Assembly (NCBI RefSeq): GCF_040518285.1
Contig: NZ_CP155449.1
Coordinates: forward strand, 2,914,001 to 2,978,000
Source: Knoellia sp. S7-12
GTDB taxonomy: Bacteria; Actinomycetota; Actinomycetes; Actinomycetales; Dermatophilaceae
Direction: 5' to 3'
DNA length: 64,000 nt
Shown: piece after piece, positions 45,459-54,900 of the stretch
Layout of the letters: every line of letters starts with the position of its first letter
How positions within the stretch are numbered: position 1 is the first letter of the stretch
Notes under the pieces: generated by a model
Told to the model about the DNA's origin: nothing
Databases searched by the model: none
What the model saw: only the letters and a program-made list of their open reading frames with translations
Translations under genes and position numbers: made by a program

Positions 45459-48400
45459 ATGCCGTCCTCGATCGACTTCGACGTGACCTTGCACTGGCCC
45501 AGCCGGCGCGAGAGCGGGCTCGACGTCCACCTCACCGCCCCCGACGGGGCGACGCTCGCGGATGTCCTGCCGCTCCTGCGCGAGCTCGCGGGCAGTGCGC
45601 CGGCTCGAGTGTCCTGCCGTGGCAGGGAGGTCGCCCCGCAGGCACTTCTCGGAGCGCCGCCCCTCGTGCACGGCGCGGCCCTGGTCTTCGATGAACCCCG
45701 ACGTTCGCCGGTCCCCGTGTCCGCGCCCGTGGACGTCGCCGTGGTCGCTGGGCCCGATGCCGGACGCCGCGTCCCGCTGACTGCGGACGGGGTGGTGGTG
45801 GGGCGATCGGCAGGCATCGGACTGAGCCTGTCCGACGAGCGACTGAGTCGAAGGCACGCACGAATCAGCCTGTCCGACAGCGGTTTTCGCGTGACCGACC
45901 TCTCCTCGACCAACGGCACTCGTTGCGGGGCAGAAGTGCTCGTCGACGGTGGCTCCACGGACGTTGACGGATCTGAAGTGATCGCCATCGGTGACTCGCT
46001 ACTGCGGCTCGTGCGAGCAGTGGGCACCACGGCGTCGATGCTGCCGCGCGGTGACGGCCGCGTCGTCGTCAACCGTTCGCCCCGAACCCGCCCTCCCGAA
46101 CTGTCGCTGACGATCACCGCGCCCACGCCCCCGACGGCACCTCGGCGAGGGCGCATCCCCTGGATCGCCGCCGCTCTCCCCCTCCCCTTCGCCGGACTGC
46201 TCGCGGCCTTCTTCGGGCCACAGATGTTGGCCTTTGCACTGCTCTCGCCGCTGATGCTCGTCGGCAACGTCCTTGGGGACCGCTGGGGTGGGCGGCGCGA
46301 GTACGCGAAGGATCTCGCCGCACACGAGATCGAGCTGACCGACCGACAGGCCGAGTTCGACGCCCTCCGCCGACTCGAGCGCGAGCAGAGGTGGCGCGAC
46401 CTCCCGGACCCGGCGACCGTCCTCGACATTGCGAGCGGTCCAGGCACCCGCCTGTGGGAGCGCCGTTGCAGCGCAACGGATTTTGGGCGCGTGCGGCTGG
46501 GCGTCGGCGAACTCGCGACGAGGACTGGATGGGCGCCTCCCGGGGGCAGGGACACGCAACACCCGTCACTGCCTGACCTGCCCGTCGAAGTGGGCCTCGA
46601 TGAGGTTGGCGGGCTGGGGATCGCCGGATCACCGTCAGAGGTCGAGGCGATGATCCGCCACGTGTTGGGCCAGGTCGTCACCCTGCACTCACCTCGCGAC
46701 CTGAGGGTGCTCGTCCGCTCGGACGGACGTGACTCCCACGGTGACGCCGGGTCCCTGGCATGGGCGCGATGGCTCCCGCACACCGCGGCCCACGGAGACC
46801 TGGCGACGTGCCTCGAGGCGCTGCGGCAGATCGTCATCACCCGAGAAGCCGAGCAGAGGCGTGACGGTCGGGTGCGCGAGCCACGGGTGCTCCTGGTCCT
46901 TCCCGAGTGCGAGACCGACCTCGGCGTCGGCGAGCTGATCGATCTCATCGAACGCGGTCGGGAACTCGGCGTGTGGTGCCTCGTCGGCGCACGCACCGCA
47001 GCTGCCCTTCCGTCGTCATGCCACGCCGTGGTGGGAGTGGGTTCTCGTGGTGGCGCCGGGCCGGGGGATCGGGTGGCCCGACTCGACGTCGACGGCGCCG
47101 AGCCAGTTGCCTCGTTCAGCCCGGACCAGGTCGGCTGGTGGTGGGGTGAACGCATCGGCCGCTCGCTGGCGGCGTTGGTCGACGCCTCGGGGGAGGCCGA
47201 CGTCGTCCCCGCATCGGTGGACCTGCTCGACGTCCTGCCATGGCTCGACGGTGCCCACTCGCTGGCGCCACCCGCGTTGGCCGCGCACTGGCAGGAGGGT
47301 CACGGGTCGCCGCTCGCACATGTCGGGAGGGGCGCCGGGAGTGAGTGGACGATCGACCTCGCCATGGACGGTCCTCACCTCCTCGTCGGCGGCACGACCG
47401 GCTCGGGCAAGTCCGAGCTGCTCCGCACTCTCGTCACCTCTCTGGCGCTCGAGTGCTCTCCGGACGACATGACGTTTGTCCTCGTCGACTACAAGGGTGG
47501 TTCGGCCTTCGGTGAGTGCGCCGACCTGCCGCACACCGTGGGGCTGGTGACCAACCTCGACGACGGTCTTGCCCGCCGCGCCCTCATCAGCCTCGACGCC
47601 GAGATCACGCGCCGTGAAGGACTGCTCGCGGGCTCGGGCGCGCGGGACTTCGACGACCACCATCGTCGCGTCGGTGACCTCCCGCGGCTCGTCATCGTCA
47701 TCGACGAGTTCCGGTTGCTCGCGGACGAGCTACCTGACTTCGTCGACGGGGTGGTGTCGCTGGCCGCCGTCGGTCGCTCGCTCGGGGTGCACCTCGTGCT
47801 GGCCACCCAACGACCAGCTGGCGCGATCACCGCCGACATCCAGGCCAATGTCAACCTGCGGATCGCCATGCGCATGCGCGATGTCGCTGACTCGACCGAC
47901 GTCATCGGAACCCCGGACGCAGCTCACATCGCCACGGACCGGCCAGGACGAGGCTTTGCCCGGGGAGGAGATGGCGAGCTCCTCGAGTTCCAGTCGGCCC
48001 GCGTTGGCTCCGGCACGGCCGCAGCGACCACGGTGGTGACGGTTCTCGATGCGTTGGGCCGACCGGCTGGAGCCAGGCTGGTCCAAGCGCCGACCTCGCC
48101 CGCCTCGCCCACCACCCCATCGGGCGAGCCAGTTGGCGAGGCGGGCAGCCCCCCACACGTTGATCCCGGCGTCGGCGCAAGTGGCCTTGCCGCCCTGGCG
48201 GGGACAGCTCAGGCGGCCGCCGCACTGCTCAGGGTCCAGCCTCCTCATCGACCGTGGCTTCCACCCCTCTCGGAGATCCTCGAGAGCGCAGAAGTCGGCG
48301 CGCGGGGGATCGGGCTGCTCGACTCCCCCGCGCAGCAGCGACAGGACGTGTTCGCGCACACCGAGCACGACGGTCACTGGCTCATCGTCGGCGGGCCGCG

Positions 48401-49736
48401 CTCGGGACGCACGACGAGTCTCCGCACGATTCTTGCCTCGCATGTCGCTCAGCCGGGCAGCCCGATCCATGCCTACGTCATCGACACCGGTGGCGACCTG
48501 GCCGACCTCGAGGCCCTCCCCCACGTCGGTGCGGTCGTTCGAGCAGACGATGTGTCGCGGGTGCGTCGGCTTCTCGACCACCTGCGGTCGCGGACGGAGC
48601 GTGCTGGGGCGACACGGCCCTCAACGCTGCCGCCAGTGCTCCTACTCGTCGATGGCTGGGAGCGACTCGACTCCGACGCAGACCTCACCATCGGCGGACT
48701 GCGCGACGACCTGCTCGAGGTGATGCGCTCCGGGGACACGAGCTTGCGGGCGGTCATCACGGGCGACCGGTCTGCACTGGCGAGTCGGCTGAGTGCAGTC
48801 GTCTCCGAGACCTTCCTCCTCCCCCTCGCGGATCCCTCCGACGCGACGTATGCCGGACTCTCCCGCCGAGACCTCCCCTCCAGTCGCGTACCCGGTCGCG
48901 GGTTGCGACTGCGTGATCGGGTCGAGGTGCAGTTCGCCCTGCGCGACCCCCTGACCGAGGCGGTCGGGCCACTGCCCGACTCGGCGACCCCCTTTGCCCT
49001 GCCTCAGTTGCCTGACGTGGTCGACCACGCCGGCCTCCTTGCCGGCCACTACGCCAGCAGCGGGCCGCCGGCGATGGCAGGCCGTGCGGGAACCCTCATG
49101 TCCTCTGAGGTGGGTCACCCCGGACCCCTGCCGGTGGGCCTGTCCGCTGAGACCGGGTCGACTGCCTCACTCGACCCTGAGCGACACGGCCGCCGCATTC
49201 TCGTCGCTGGTCATGCGCGGACAGGGCGTTCGACCACGCTCGCCACCATCGGACGCTCCGCCTTGGCCGACGGTCGGCCGGTTGCTGTCGTCGAAGGGCG
49301 CGGAGGGAACGTCGGTCGCAGGGTCGGCGCGACGGTCCTGGTCGACCCGTGGGATGTCCAGGGGCTGATCGACGCCAAACGTCGCCATCCGGATCTCGTC
49401 GTGCTGATCGACGACGCCGACCGACTTGATGGCACGCCGGTCGAGCCAGTTCTCGGCGAGATCCTCGCGCTCGTCGACCGCGACGCCGGCCTCGTCGTGG
49501 CAGCCACCACCCTCACCGCTGTGTCCCTGGCGTTCCGTGGGATCGTTCACACCGTGGCACGCGAGCAGTCCGGCATCCTGCTTAGTCCACGCGCACCCAG
49601 CGACGGCGACGCGTTCGCAATTCGAGCACCACGCGGCCTGGCTCCTCTGCCGGGGCGAGCGCTCCTCGTGAGCGGTCGGCAGCACAGCGAGATCCACATC
49701 GCTCAGGCGCTTTCACCCAAATGTCTCAGCGTCTGA
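45459..49736 (+). CDS. FHA-domain FtsK/SpoIIIE-type translocase, EssC-like
   Basis: A 1425-residue membrane ATPase. A ubiquitin-like N-terminal segment is followed by an FHA domain (~90-185: VVVGRSAGIGLSLSDERLSRRHARISL...LSSTNGTRCG), two helices (~232-272) and three FtsK-type ATPase domains. Domain 1 has a complete Walker A, GTTGSGKSELL (~645), and Walker B, VIVIDEF. Domains 2 (GPRSGRTT, ~980) and 3 (AGHARTGRST, ~1250) have Lys replaced by Arg, so they are probably regulatory. This matches EssC/EccC motors of type VII secretion. It is unlinked to the type VII-like locus at 18-21 kb but may serve it. Confidence 0.85.
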   Translation: MPSSIDFDVTLHWPSRRESGLDVHLTAPDGATLADVLPLLRELAGSAPARVSCRGREVAPQALLGAPPLVHGAALVFDEPRRSPVPVSAPVDVAVVAGPDAGRRVPLTADGVVVGRSAGIGLSLSDERLSRRHARISLSDSGFRVTDLSSTNGTRCGAEVLVDGGSTDVDGSEVIAIGDSLLRLVRAVGTTASMLPRGDGRVVVNRSPRTRPPELSLTITAPTPPTAPRRGRIPWIAAALPLPFAGLLAAFFGPQMLAFALLSPLMLVGNVLGDRWGGRREYAKDLAAHEIELTDRQAEFDALRRLEREQRWRDLPDPATVLDIASGPGTRLWERRCSATDFGRVRLGVGELATRTGWAPPGGRDTQHPSLPDLPVEVGLDEVGGLGIAGSPSEVEAMIRHVLGQVVTLHSPRDLRVLVRSDGRDSHGDAGSLAWARWLPHTAAHGDLATCLEALRQIVITREAEQRRDGRVREPRVLLVLPECETDLGVGELIDLIERGRELGVWCLVGARTAAALPSSCHAVVGVGSRGGAGPGDRVARLDVDGAEPVASFSPDQVGWWWGERIGRSLAALVDASGEADVVPASVDLLDVLPWLDGAHSLAPPALAAHWQEGHGSPLAHVGRGAGSEWTIDLAMDGPHLLVGGTTGSGKSELLRTLVTSLALECSPDDMTFVLVDYKGGSAFGECADLPHTVGLVTNLDDGLARRALISLDAEITRREGLLAGSGARDFDDHHRRVGDLPRLVIVIDEFRLLADELPDFVDGVVSLAAVGRSLGVHLVLATQRPAGAITADIQANVNLRIAMRMRDVADSTDVIGTPDAAHIATDRPGRGFARGGDGELLEFQSARVGSGTAAATTVVTVLDALGRPAGARLVQAPTSPASPTTPSGEPVGEAGSPPHVDPGVGASGLAALAGTAQAAAALLRVQPPHRPWLPPLSEILESAEVGARGIGLLDSPAQQRQDVFAHTEHDGHWLIVGGPRSGRTTSLRTILASHVAQPGSPIHAYVIDTGGDLADLEALPHVGAVVRADDVSRVRRLLDHLRSRTERAGATRPSTLPPVLLLVDGWERLDSDADLTIGGLRDDLLEVMRSGDTSLRAVITGDRSALASRLSAVVSETFLLPLADPSDATYAGLSRRDLPSSRVPGRGLRLRDRVEVQFALRDPLTEAVGPLPDSATPFALPQLPDVVDHAGLLAGHYASSGPPAMAGRAGTLMSSEVGHPGPLPVGLSAETGSTASLDPERHGRRILVAGHARTGRSTTLATIGRSALADGRPVAVVEGRGGNVGRRVGATVLVDPWDVQGLIDAKRRHPDLVVLIDDADRLDGTPVEPVLGEILALVDRDAGLVVAATTLTAVSLAFRGIVHTVAREQSGILLSPRAPSDGDAFAIRAPRGLAPLPGRALLVSGRQHSEIHIAQALSPKCLSV

Positions 49737-49800
49737 CGAGCCACCACGGAACACAATCGGGGCATGGGTCGTTGCGCGGTGAGGACGAAGATCCGCCGGA

Positions 49801-49886
49801 GGGTCTAGGCTCGAAATCTTGGTCGCCATGAAAATCGGACGTCATACCACCGAACGCCTGCGGAATTGGGTCGTGGGGTCTAGACT
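49801..49886 (+). promoter_or_regulatory. Candidate tandem promoters of whiB1
   Basis: Two copies of GGGTCTAGRCT (49801-49811 and 49876-49886), 75 bp apart, each contain a TAnnnT -10-like box (TAGGCT, TAGACT). Both lie in the 273-base leader region of whiB1. No convincing -35 elements are visible. Confidence 0.4.
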
Positions 49887-49925
49887 GAAGGTTCGGACGT
49901 CTGTGTGTCTACGTCCGTTTGGTTT

Positions 49926-49954
49926 GCAAGGACGCAACCCCGGTTGGTCCTTGC
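49926..49954 (+). promoter_or_regulatory. Hairpin in the whiB1 5' leader
   Basis: GCAAGGAC-G-CAAC-CCCG-GTTG-GTCCTTGC folds into a 12-bp stem with one bulged G. It lies 55 bases before the whiB1 ATG and may regulate the transcript. Confidence 0.45.
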
Positions 49955-50009
49955 TCACCCCTGCAAGCGGCCAGCACCATCTGAACTCCACGGACAAGGA
50001 GCACCACCC

Positions 50010-50258
50010 ATGGATTGGCGCGACCGCGCTGCCTGCCTCGATGAGGATCCCGAGCTGTTCTTCCCGATTGGGAACACCGGCCCGGCGATCATGCAGATCG
50101 AGGAGGCCAAGGCTGTCTGCCGCCGTTGTGAAGTCGTTGACACCTGCCTGAAGTGGGCGTTGGAGTCCGGACAGGACGCTGGCGTCTGGGGCGGACTCTC
50201 CGAGGACGAGCGACGCGCACTCAAGCGTCGCAACGCCCGCGCTCGTCGCGCAGGCTGA
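50010..50258 (+). CDS. whiB1: Transcriptional regulator WhiB1
   Basis: An 82-residue Wbl protein. The four iron-sulfur ligands are Cys9, Cys37, Cys40 and Cys46 (C-x27-C-x2-C-x5-C), followed by the GVWGG beta-turn and the basic DNA-binding tail LKRRNARARRAG. The start MDWRDRAACLDEDPELFFP and overall sequence are close to mycobacterial WhiB1, which binds a nitric-oxide-sensitive 4Fe-4S cluster and the primary sigma factor. It is convergent with pdtaS, the same neighbour as in mycobacteria. Its long leader (273 bases) holds candidate tandem promoters and a hairpin. Confidence 0.95.
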   Translation: MDWRDRAACLDEDPELFFPIGNTGPAIMQIEEAKAVCRRCEVVDTCLKWALESGQDAGVWGGLSEDERRALKRRNARARRAG

Positions 50259-50277
50259 CTCACAGCACGACACTCGA

Positions 50278-50302
50278 CGGCCTCGCCATTGCGGCGAGGC
50301 CG
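50278..50302 (+). terminator. Terminator of whiB1
   Basis: CGGCCTCGCC-ATTGC-GGCGAGGCCG, a 10-bp perfect stem followed by CTCTTGTCTC, lies 20 bases beyond the whiB1 stop, between it and the convergent pdtaS gene. Confidence 0.8.
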
Positions 50303-50401
50303 CTCTTGTCTCTCCCGGCAAGTCGGGCGTTCGAACGCGTGGTGAGCGGGCGGCATACTCCGCGCCTGAGTCACCGCCGAGCGCGACAGAACAGACCAGA
50401 C

Positions 50402-51886
50402 CTAGTGGCGGGTCAGCGGACGCAAACGGGCGGTGAACTCGACGCGCGTGCCCTGGGGTGACGCCGGCTCCCAGCGGATCTTGCCCTGGAGGTCCTGGAC
50501 GAGAGAAGTGACGATCCGGGTGCCCAGCCCTGCGAGGACGGGCCGGAAGCCGGCAGGCAGTCCGGTGCCGTCATCGGTGATGGTGACAGTGAGTCCGTCG
50601 ACACCTTGCTCCACCTCGGCTCGCTCCACCTCGATCGAGATTGATCCACCCCGTGAGGCCAGCCCGTGCTCGACGGCGTTCTGGACCAGCTCGGAGACGA
50701 TCATCGCCAGCGAGGTCGCATCTTCGGCGCGCATCCGTCCGAAGGACCCGAGCACCATTGAGTCGACTCGATGCTCGGTGACCGCGATGTCGACGACGGC
50801 CCGCAGTCCGCGGACCGCGATCTCGTCGAAGTCGACCGTCTCGTCGATGCCCTGACTGAGGGTCTCGTGAACGAGGGCGATCGTCCCGACACGCCGGACG
50901 GCTTCGTCAAGAGCATTGCGGGCTCCTTGGTCCGGGACGCGTCGCGACTGCAGGCGCAGCAACGCGGCCACCGTCTGGAGGTTGTTCTTGACCCGGTGGT
51001 GGATCTCACGAATTGTCGCGTCCTTGGTGATGAGCTCCTGTTCGCGCCGACGCAGTTCTGACACATCGCGCAGGAGCAGCATCGCACCGTCGCGACTACC
51101 TCCCGCGGTGAGCGGGATGGCTCGCAACGTGACGGTGGCTGACTGCGTCGAGACCTCGGTCCACCAGGGCGCTCGACCCGTGATGACGACGGCAAGGGAT
51201 TCGTCGACCGCCGATCCCGACGACTGCAGCAGCTCGGCGACGACGGTCGCGAGCACTTCGCCGATGACGTCCCCGCGGTGCCCGAGCCGATGGATGGCGC
51301 TGATCGCGTTGGGGCTGGCATAGAGCACTCCCCCGTCGACGTCGAGGTGGAAGACACCATCACCCACGCGGGGTGCGCCTCGTCGGGCGCCGGTCGGGGC
51401 GGCGGTGCTCGGGAACTCCCCCGCCGCGATCATCCGGGTCAGGGCGGCGGCGAGGTGGCGATAGGTCAGCTCGAGCCGACTCGGGGTCCGACCCGTGACC
51501 ACGTTGGCGTGCTGGGTGATGACCGCGAGCGCGCGGCCCTCCTTGACCACCGGGATGGCTTGCTCGCGCACTGCCGTCTCACCCTGTTGCTCAGGCTCAC
51601 GAGCGGCCACGATCCGACGATGCCGGTAGGCCTCGTCCAGGATGGGGTCGCGCCAGCGCCCGGAGGTCCTGCCGACGACGTCGTCATAGAAGACCATCGG
51701 TCCCGTGTTGGGCCGCACGTGGGCCACGGCAAGCCATCCGTCAAGGCCCGAGGGGACCCAGAGAACGAGGTCGGCGAAGGACAGATCGGCGATGAGTTGC
51801 CAGTCACCAACGACAAGGTGGACCCACTCGATGTCGGCGTCCTCCAGGGTCGTCGAGGCCCGGAGGGATTCGGCAAGGGTGCTCAC
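50402..51886 (-). CDS. pdtaS: Sensor histidine kinase PdtaS
   Basis: A 494-residue cytosolic kinase with no membrane helix. An N-terminal GAF-type domain (~15-150), a PAS domain (~170-275: VGDGVFHLDVDGGVLYASPNAISAIHRLG) and a HisKA_2-type core follow. The phosphoacceptor is near 294 in IREIHHRVKNNLQTVAALLRLQ, the hallmark of the PdtaS/EutW group; ATP-site motifs are ELVQNAVEHGL and DDGTGLP. It normally phosphorylates PdtaR, an ANTAR antiterminator, which is not in this window. The GTG start has TAGGCT 6 nt upstream. Confidence 0.94.
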   Translation of the reverse strand: MSTLAESLRASTTLEDADIEWVHLVVGDWQLIADLSFADLVLWVPSGLDGWLAVAHVRPNTGPMVFYDDVVGRTSGRWRDPILDEAYRHRRIVAAREPEQQGETAVREQAIPVVKEGRALAVITQHANVVTGRTPSRLELTYRHLAAALTRMIAAGEFPSTAAPTGARRGAPRVGDGVFHLDVDGGVLYASPNAISAIHRLGHRGDVIGEVLATVVAELLQSSGSAVDESLAVVITGRAPWWTEVSTQSATVTLRAIPLTAGGSRDGAMLLLRDVSELRRREQELITKDATIREIHHRVKNNLQTVAALLRLQSRRVPDQGARNALDEAVRRVGTIALVHETLSQGIDETVDFDEIAVRGLRAVVDIAVTEHRVDSMVLGSFGRMRAEDATSLAMIVSELVQNAVEHGLASRGGSISIEVERAEVEQGVDGLTVTITDDGTGLPAGFRPVLAGLGTRIVTSLVQDLQGKIRWEPASPQGTRVEFTARLRPLTRH

Positions 51887-51892
51887 GAGCCG

Positions 51893-51898
51893 AGCCTA
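51893..51898 (-). promoter_or_regulatory. -10 box of a leaderless pdtaS promoter
   Basis: TAGGCT on the minus strand lies 6 nt before the pdtaS GTG and 14 bases beyond the glutamate dehydrogenase stop. Confidence 0.5.
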
Positions 51899-51911
51899 GG
51901 TCGTGGGACGC

Positions 51912-54900
51912 TCACTTCCCCGAGCGGACCATGGACCGGAGCGCCCGGAGCGCAACCGACAGTGCCGCGATGTTGGGCTTCTCCAGCGAACGTATGCCGG
52001 TGAGCTGGCTTGCGCCTCGAGCCACACCATCGGCGTTGGCTCGGCTCCACGACTCGATGCGTTCCTCGGCGGTGACCGTGCCGTCACCGTCGAGGTCATC
52101 CTCGAACTCGAAGACGTTGCGGGTGAAGGCTTCGAGGACGCCATAGAGGTCGTCTCGCAGGGCGCCGCGAGCCAGCGCATCCCAACGGTCGTCCCGCGGG
52201 AGCCGTGCCACGCGGGTGAGCATGCCGTCGATGCCGAAGCGCTCGGACATGCGGAAGTAGACCTCGGCAACATCGCCCGGCGTGCGGTCAAGGTCGGAGG
52301 CAATGTCGACGACATCGAGCAGCGAGTAGGAGTCGAGGAGAGACGCCGCCCGCTGAGCGAGCTCCACCGGCACCCCGGCAGCCTCCCAGTGAGCAGCCTG
52401 GCCCACGACACGCTCGCGCTCTGTCCCCTGGAGCAGCTCGGGGATGCGGGGCGAGAGCTCGGCGACGACAGCAGCGAACCGCTCGACCTCGGTGGTGATG
52501 TCGAGGCGGTTGGGACGGGCGGCCAACAGCCAACGGACCGCCCGATCGAGCAGCCGTCGGAACTCGAGATAGAGCTCGGTCTGGACCGACGTGGGCAGGA
52601 TGTTGTCGAGCGCCTCGACGGCTTCGACGTGACCGCGCAGGTCAAAGACCTCGCGGCAGACGATGAACGCGCGGGCCACCTGCTCCGGGCTGCCCGCAGC
52701 CTCCTCGTGCGCACGGAAGGCAAAGGTGATGCCGCCTCGGTTGACCATGGAGTTCACCACGGAGTTCGTGACGATCTCGCGGCGCAGCGGATGCTCACCC
52801 AGCTCCGCGGCATACGCCTCGCGCAGCGCCGCCGGGAAGTAGTGAGCCAGCGTCGCCTCGAAGTAGGGGTCGTCGGGGAGGTCGCTCTCGAGGATGTCCT
52901 TCTTGAGGGCGAGCTTGGCGTAGGCCACGAGCACCGAGAACTCGGGCGACTTGAGGCCGATGCCGTCGGACGCGCGCTTCTCGATCTCGGCGTCGGTCGG
53001 CAGGAACTCGAGCGCCCGGTCGAGCTCACCCCGCTCCTCGAGCCAGCCCATGAGCCGCATGTGCACGGGGACCATGGAGACCTCCTGCGCCCGGGCGTTG
53101 CCGAGGAGGACGTTCTGCTCGTAGTTGTCGCGCAGGACGTGGTCAGCCACGTCGTCGGTCATCGACGCCAACAAGATGTTGCGCTCGTCAGTGGTGAGGT
53201 CACCGCGACGGACGACGTCACCGAGCAGGATCTTGATGTTGACCTCGTGGTCGGAGGTGTCGACTCCCGCACTGTTGTCGATGGCATCGGTGTTGACGCG
53301 CACTCCTGAGAGGGCCGCCTCGATGCGCCCGAGTTGGGAGAGCCCGAGGTTGCCGCCCTCACCGATGACCTTGACCCGGAGCTCGTTGCCGTCGACGCGG
53401 ATGGCGTCGTTGGCCCGGTCGCCGATGGCGAGGTGGTCCTCGCTCGATGCCTTGACATAGGTGCCGATGCCGCCGTTCCAGAACAGGTCGGCAGGCGCCA
53501 GGACGATCGCGTGGATGAGTTCCGTTGGGGTCATCGTCGTTGCGTCCTCGGGCAGACCCAGTGCCGCACGCATCTCAGGTGTGATCGCGACGGACTTGAG
53601 GGTGCGCGGGAACACACCACCGCCCGCCGAGATGAGCGATCGGTCGTAGTCGTCCCACGAGGATCGCGGCAGCTCGAACAGGCGCGTCCGCTCCTGGAAC
53701 GACTGTGCGGCAACGGGATCGGGGTCGATGAAGACGTGTCGGTGGTCGAAGGCTGCAACGAGGCGGATGTGCTCCGAGAGCAACATGCCGTTGCCGAAGA
53801 CGTCGCCGCTCATGTCGCCGACGCCGACGACGGTGAAGTCCTGCGACTGACTGTCGACACCCATCTCGCGGAAGTGCCGCTTCACCGACTCCCACGCGCC
53901 GCGGGCGGTGATGCCCATGGCCTTGTGGTCGTAGCCGGCGGAGCCACCCGATGCGAAGGCGTCATCGAGCCAGAAGCCGTAGGACTGTGCGACGCCGTTG
54001 GCGATGTCGGAGAACGTGGCTGTGCCCTTGTCCGCGGCCACCACGAGGTAGGGGTCGTCCCCGTCGTGCCTGACGACCCGCTCGGGCGGCTTGATCTCGG
54101 TGCCCACACGGTTGTCGGTGAGGTCGAGCAGTGCCGAGATGAAGGTGCGGTAGGCAGACTGTCCCTCCTCGAGCCACTTCTCGCGGGACAGGGCAGGGTC
54201 GGGGAGCTTCTTGGCATAGAAACCACCCTTGGATCCGGTGGGCACGATGACGGCGTTCTTGACCATCTGCGCCTTGACCAGACCGAGGATCTCGGTGCGG
54301 AAGTCCTCGCGCCGGTCGCTCCATCGCAGGCCACCGCGGGCCACCGACCCGAAGCGCAGGTGCACACCTTCGACCTGGGGGCTGTAGACCCAGATCTCGT
54401 ATGCCGGCCGCGGGGCCGGGAGGTCAGGTATCGCCTTGGGGTTGAGCTTGAGTGAGACGTAGGGCTTGGCTTCCGCTTCGCCCTCGGTCTCGGTCTCGCC
54501 TTCCCCCTCGGTCTCGCCTTCCCCCTCGGTCTCGCCTTCCGGCTCGGCATCGGCGTCAGGAGTGATGGACTGGAAGAAGTTGGTGCGCAGGGTCGCCTGC
54601 ATCACGGCGAGGAAGGAACGGATGATCCGATCCTCGTCGAGAGAGCTGACGTCGTCGAGGGCACCCGTGATGCGCTCCGCGATCTCCTGCTCTGCGGCCG
54701 CGCGTTCCTCGCTCGCCCCGCCGTCGAAACGGTCGGGGTCGAACCGTGCCTCAAAGAATGCGACCAGGCCGATGGCGATCGCGGGGTTGGAGACGAGGGC
54801 GTCCTCGAAGTAGGACTGGCTGAAGGTCGCCTGTGTCTGTCGGAGGTACTTCGCGACGGTGCGCAGGATGACGACCTGGCGCCAGGTGAGGCGGGCCGCA

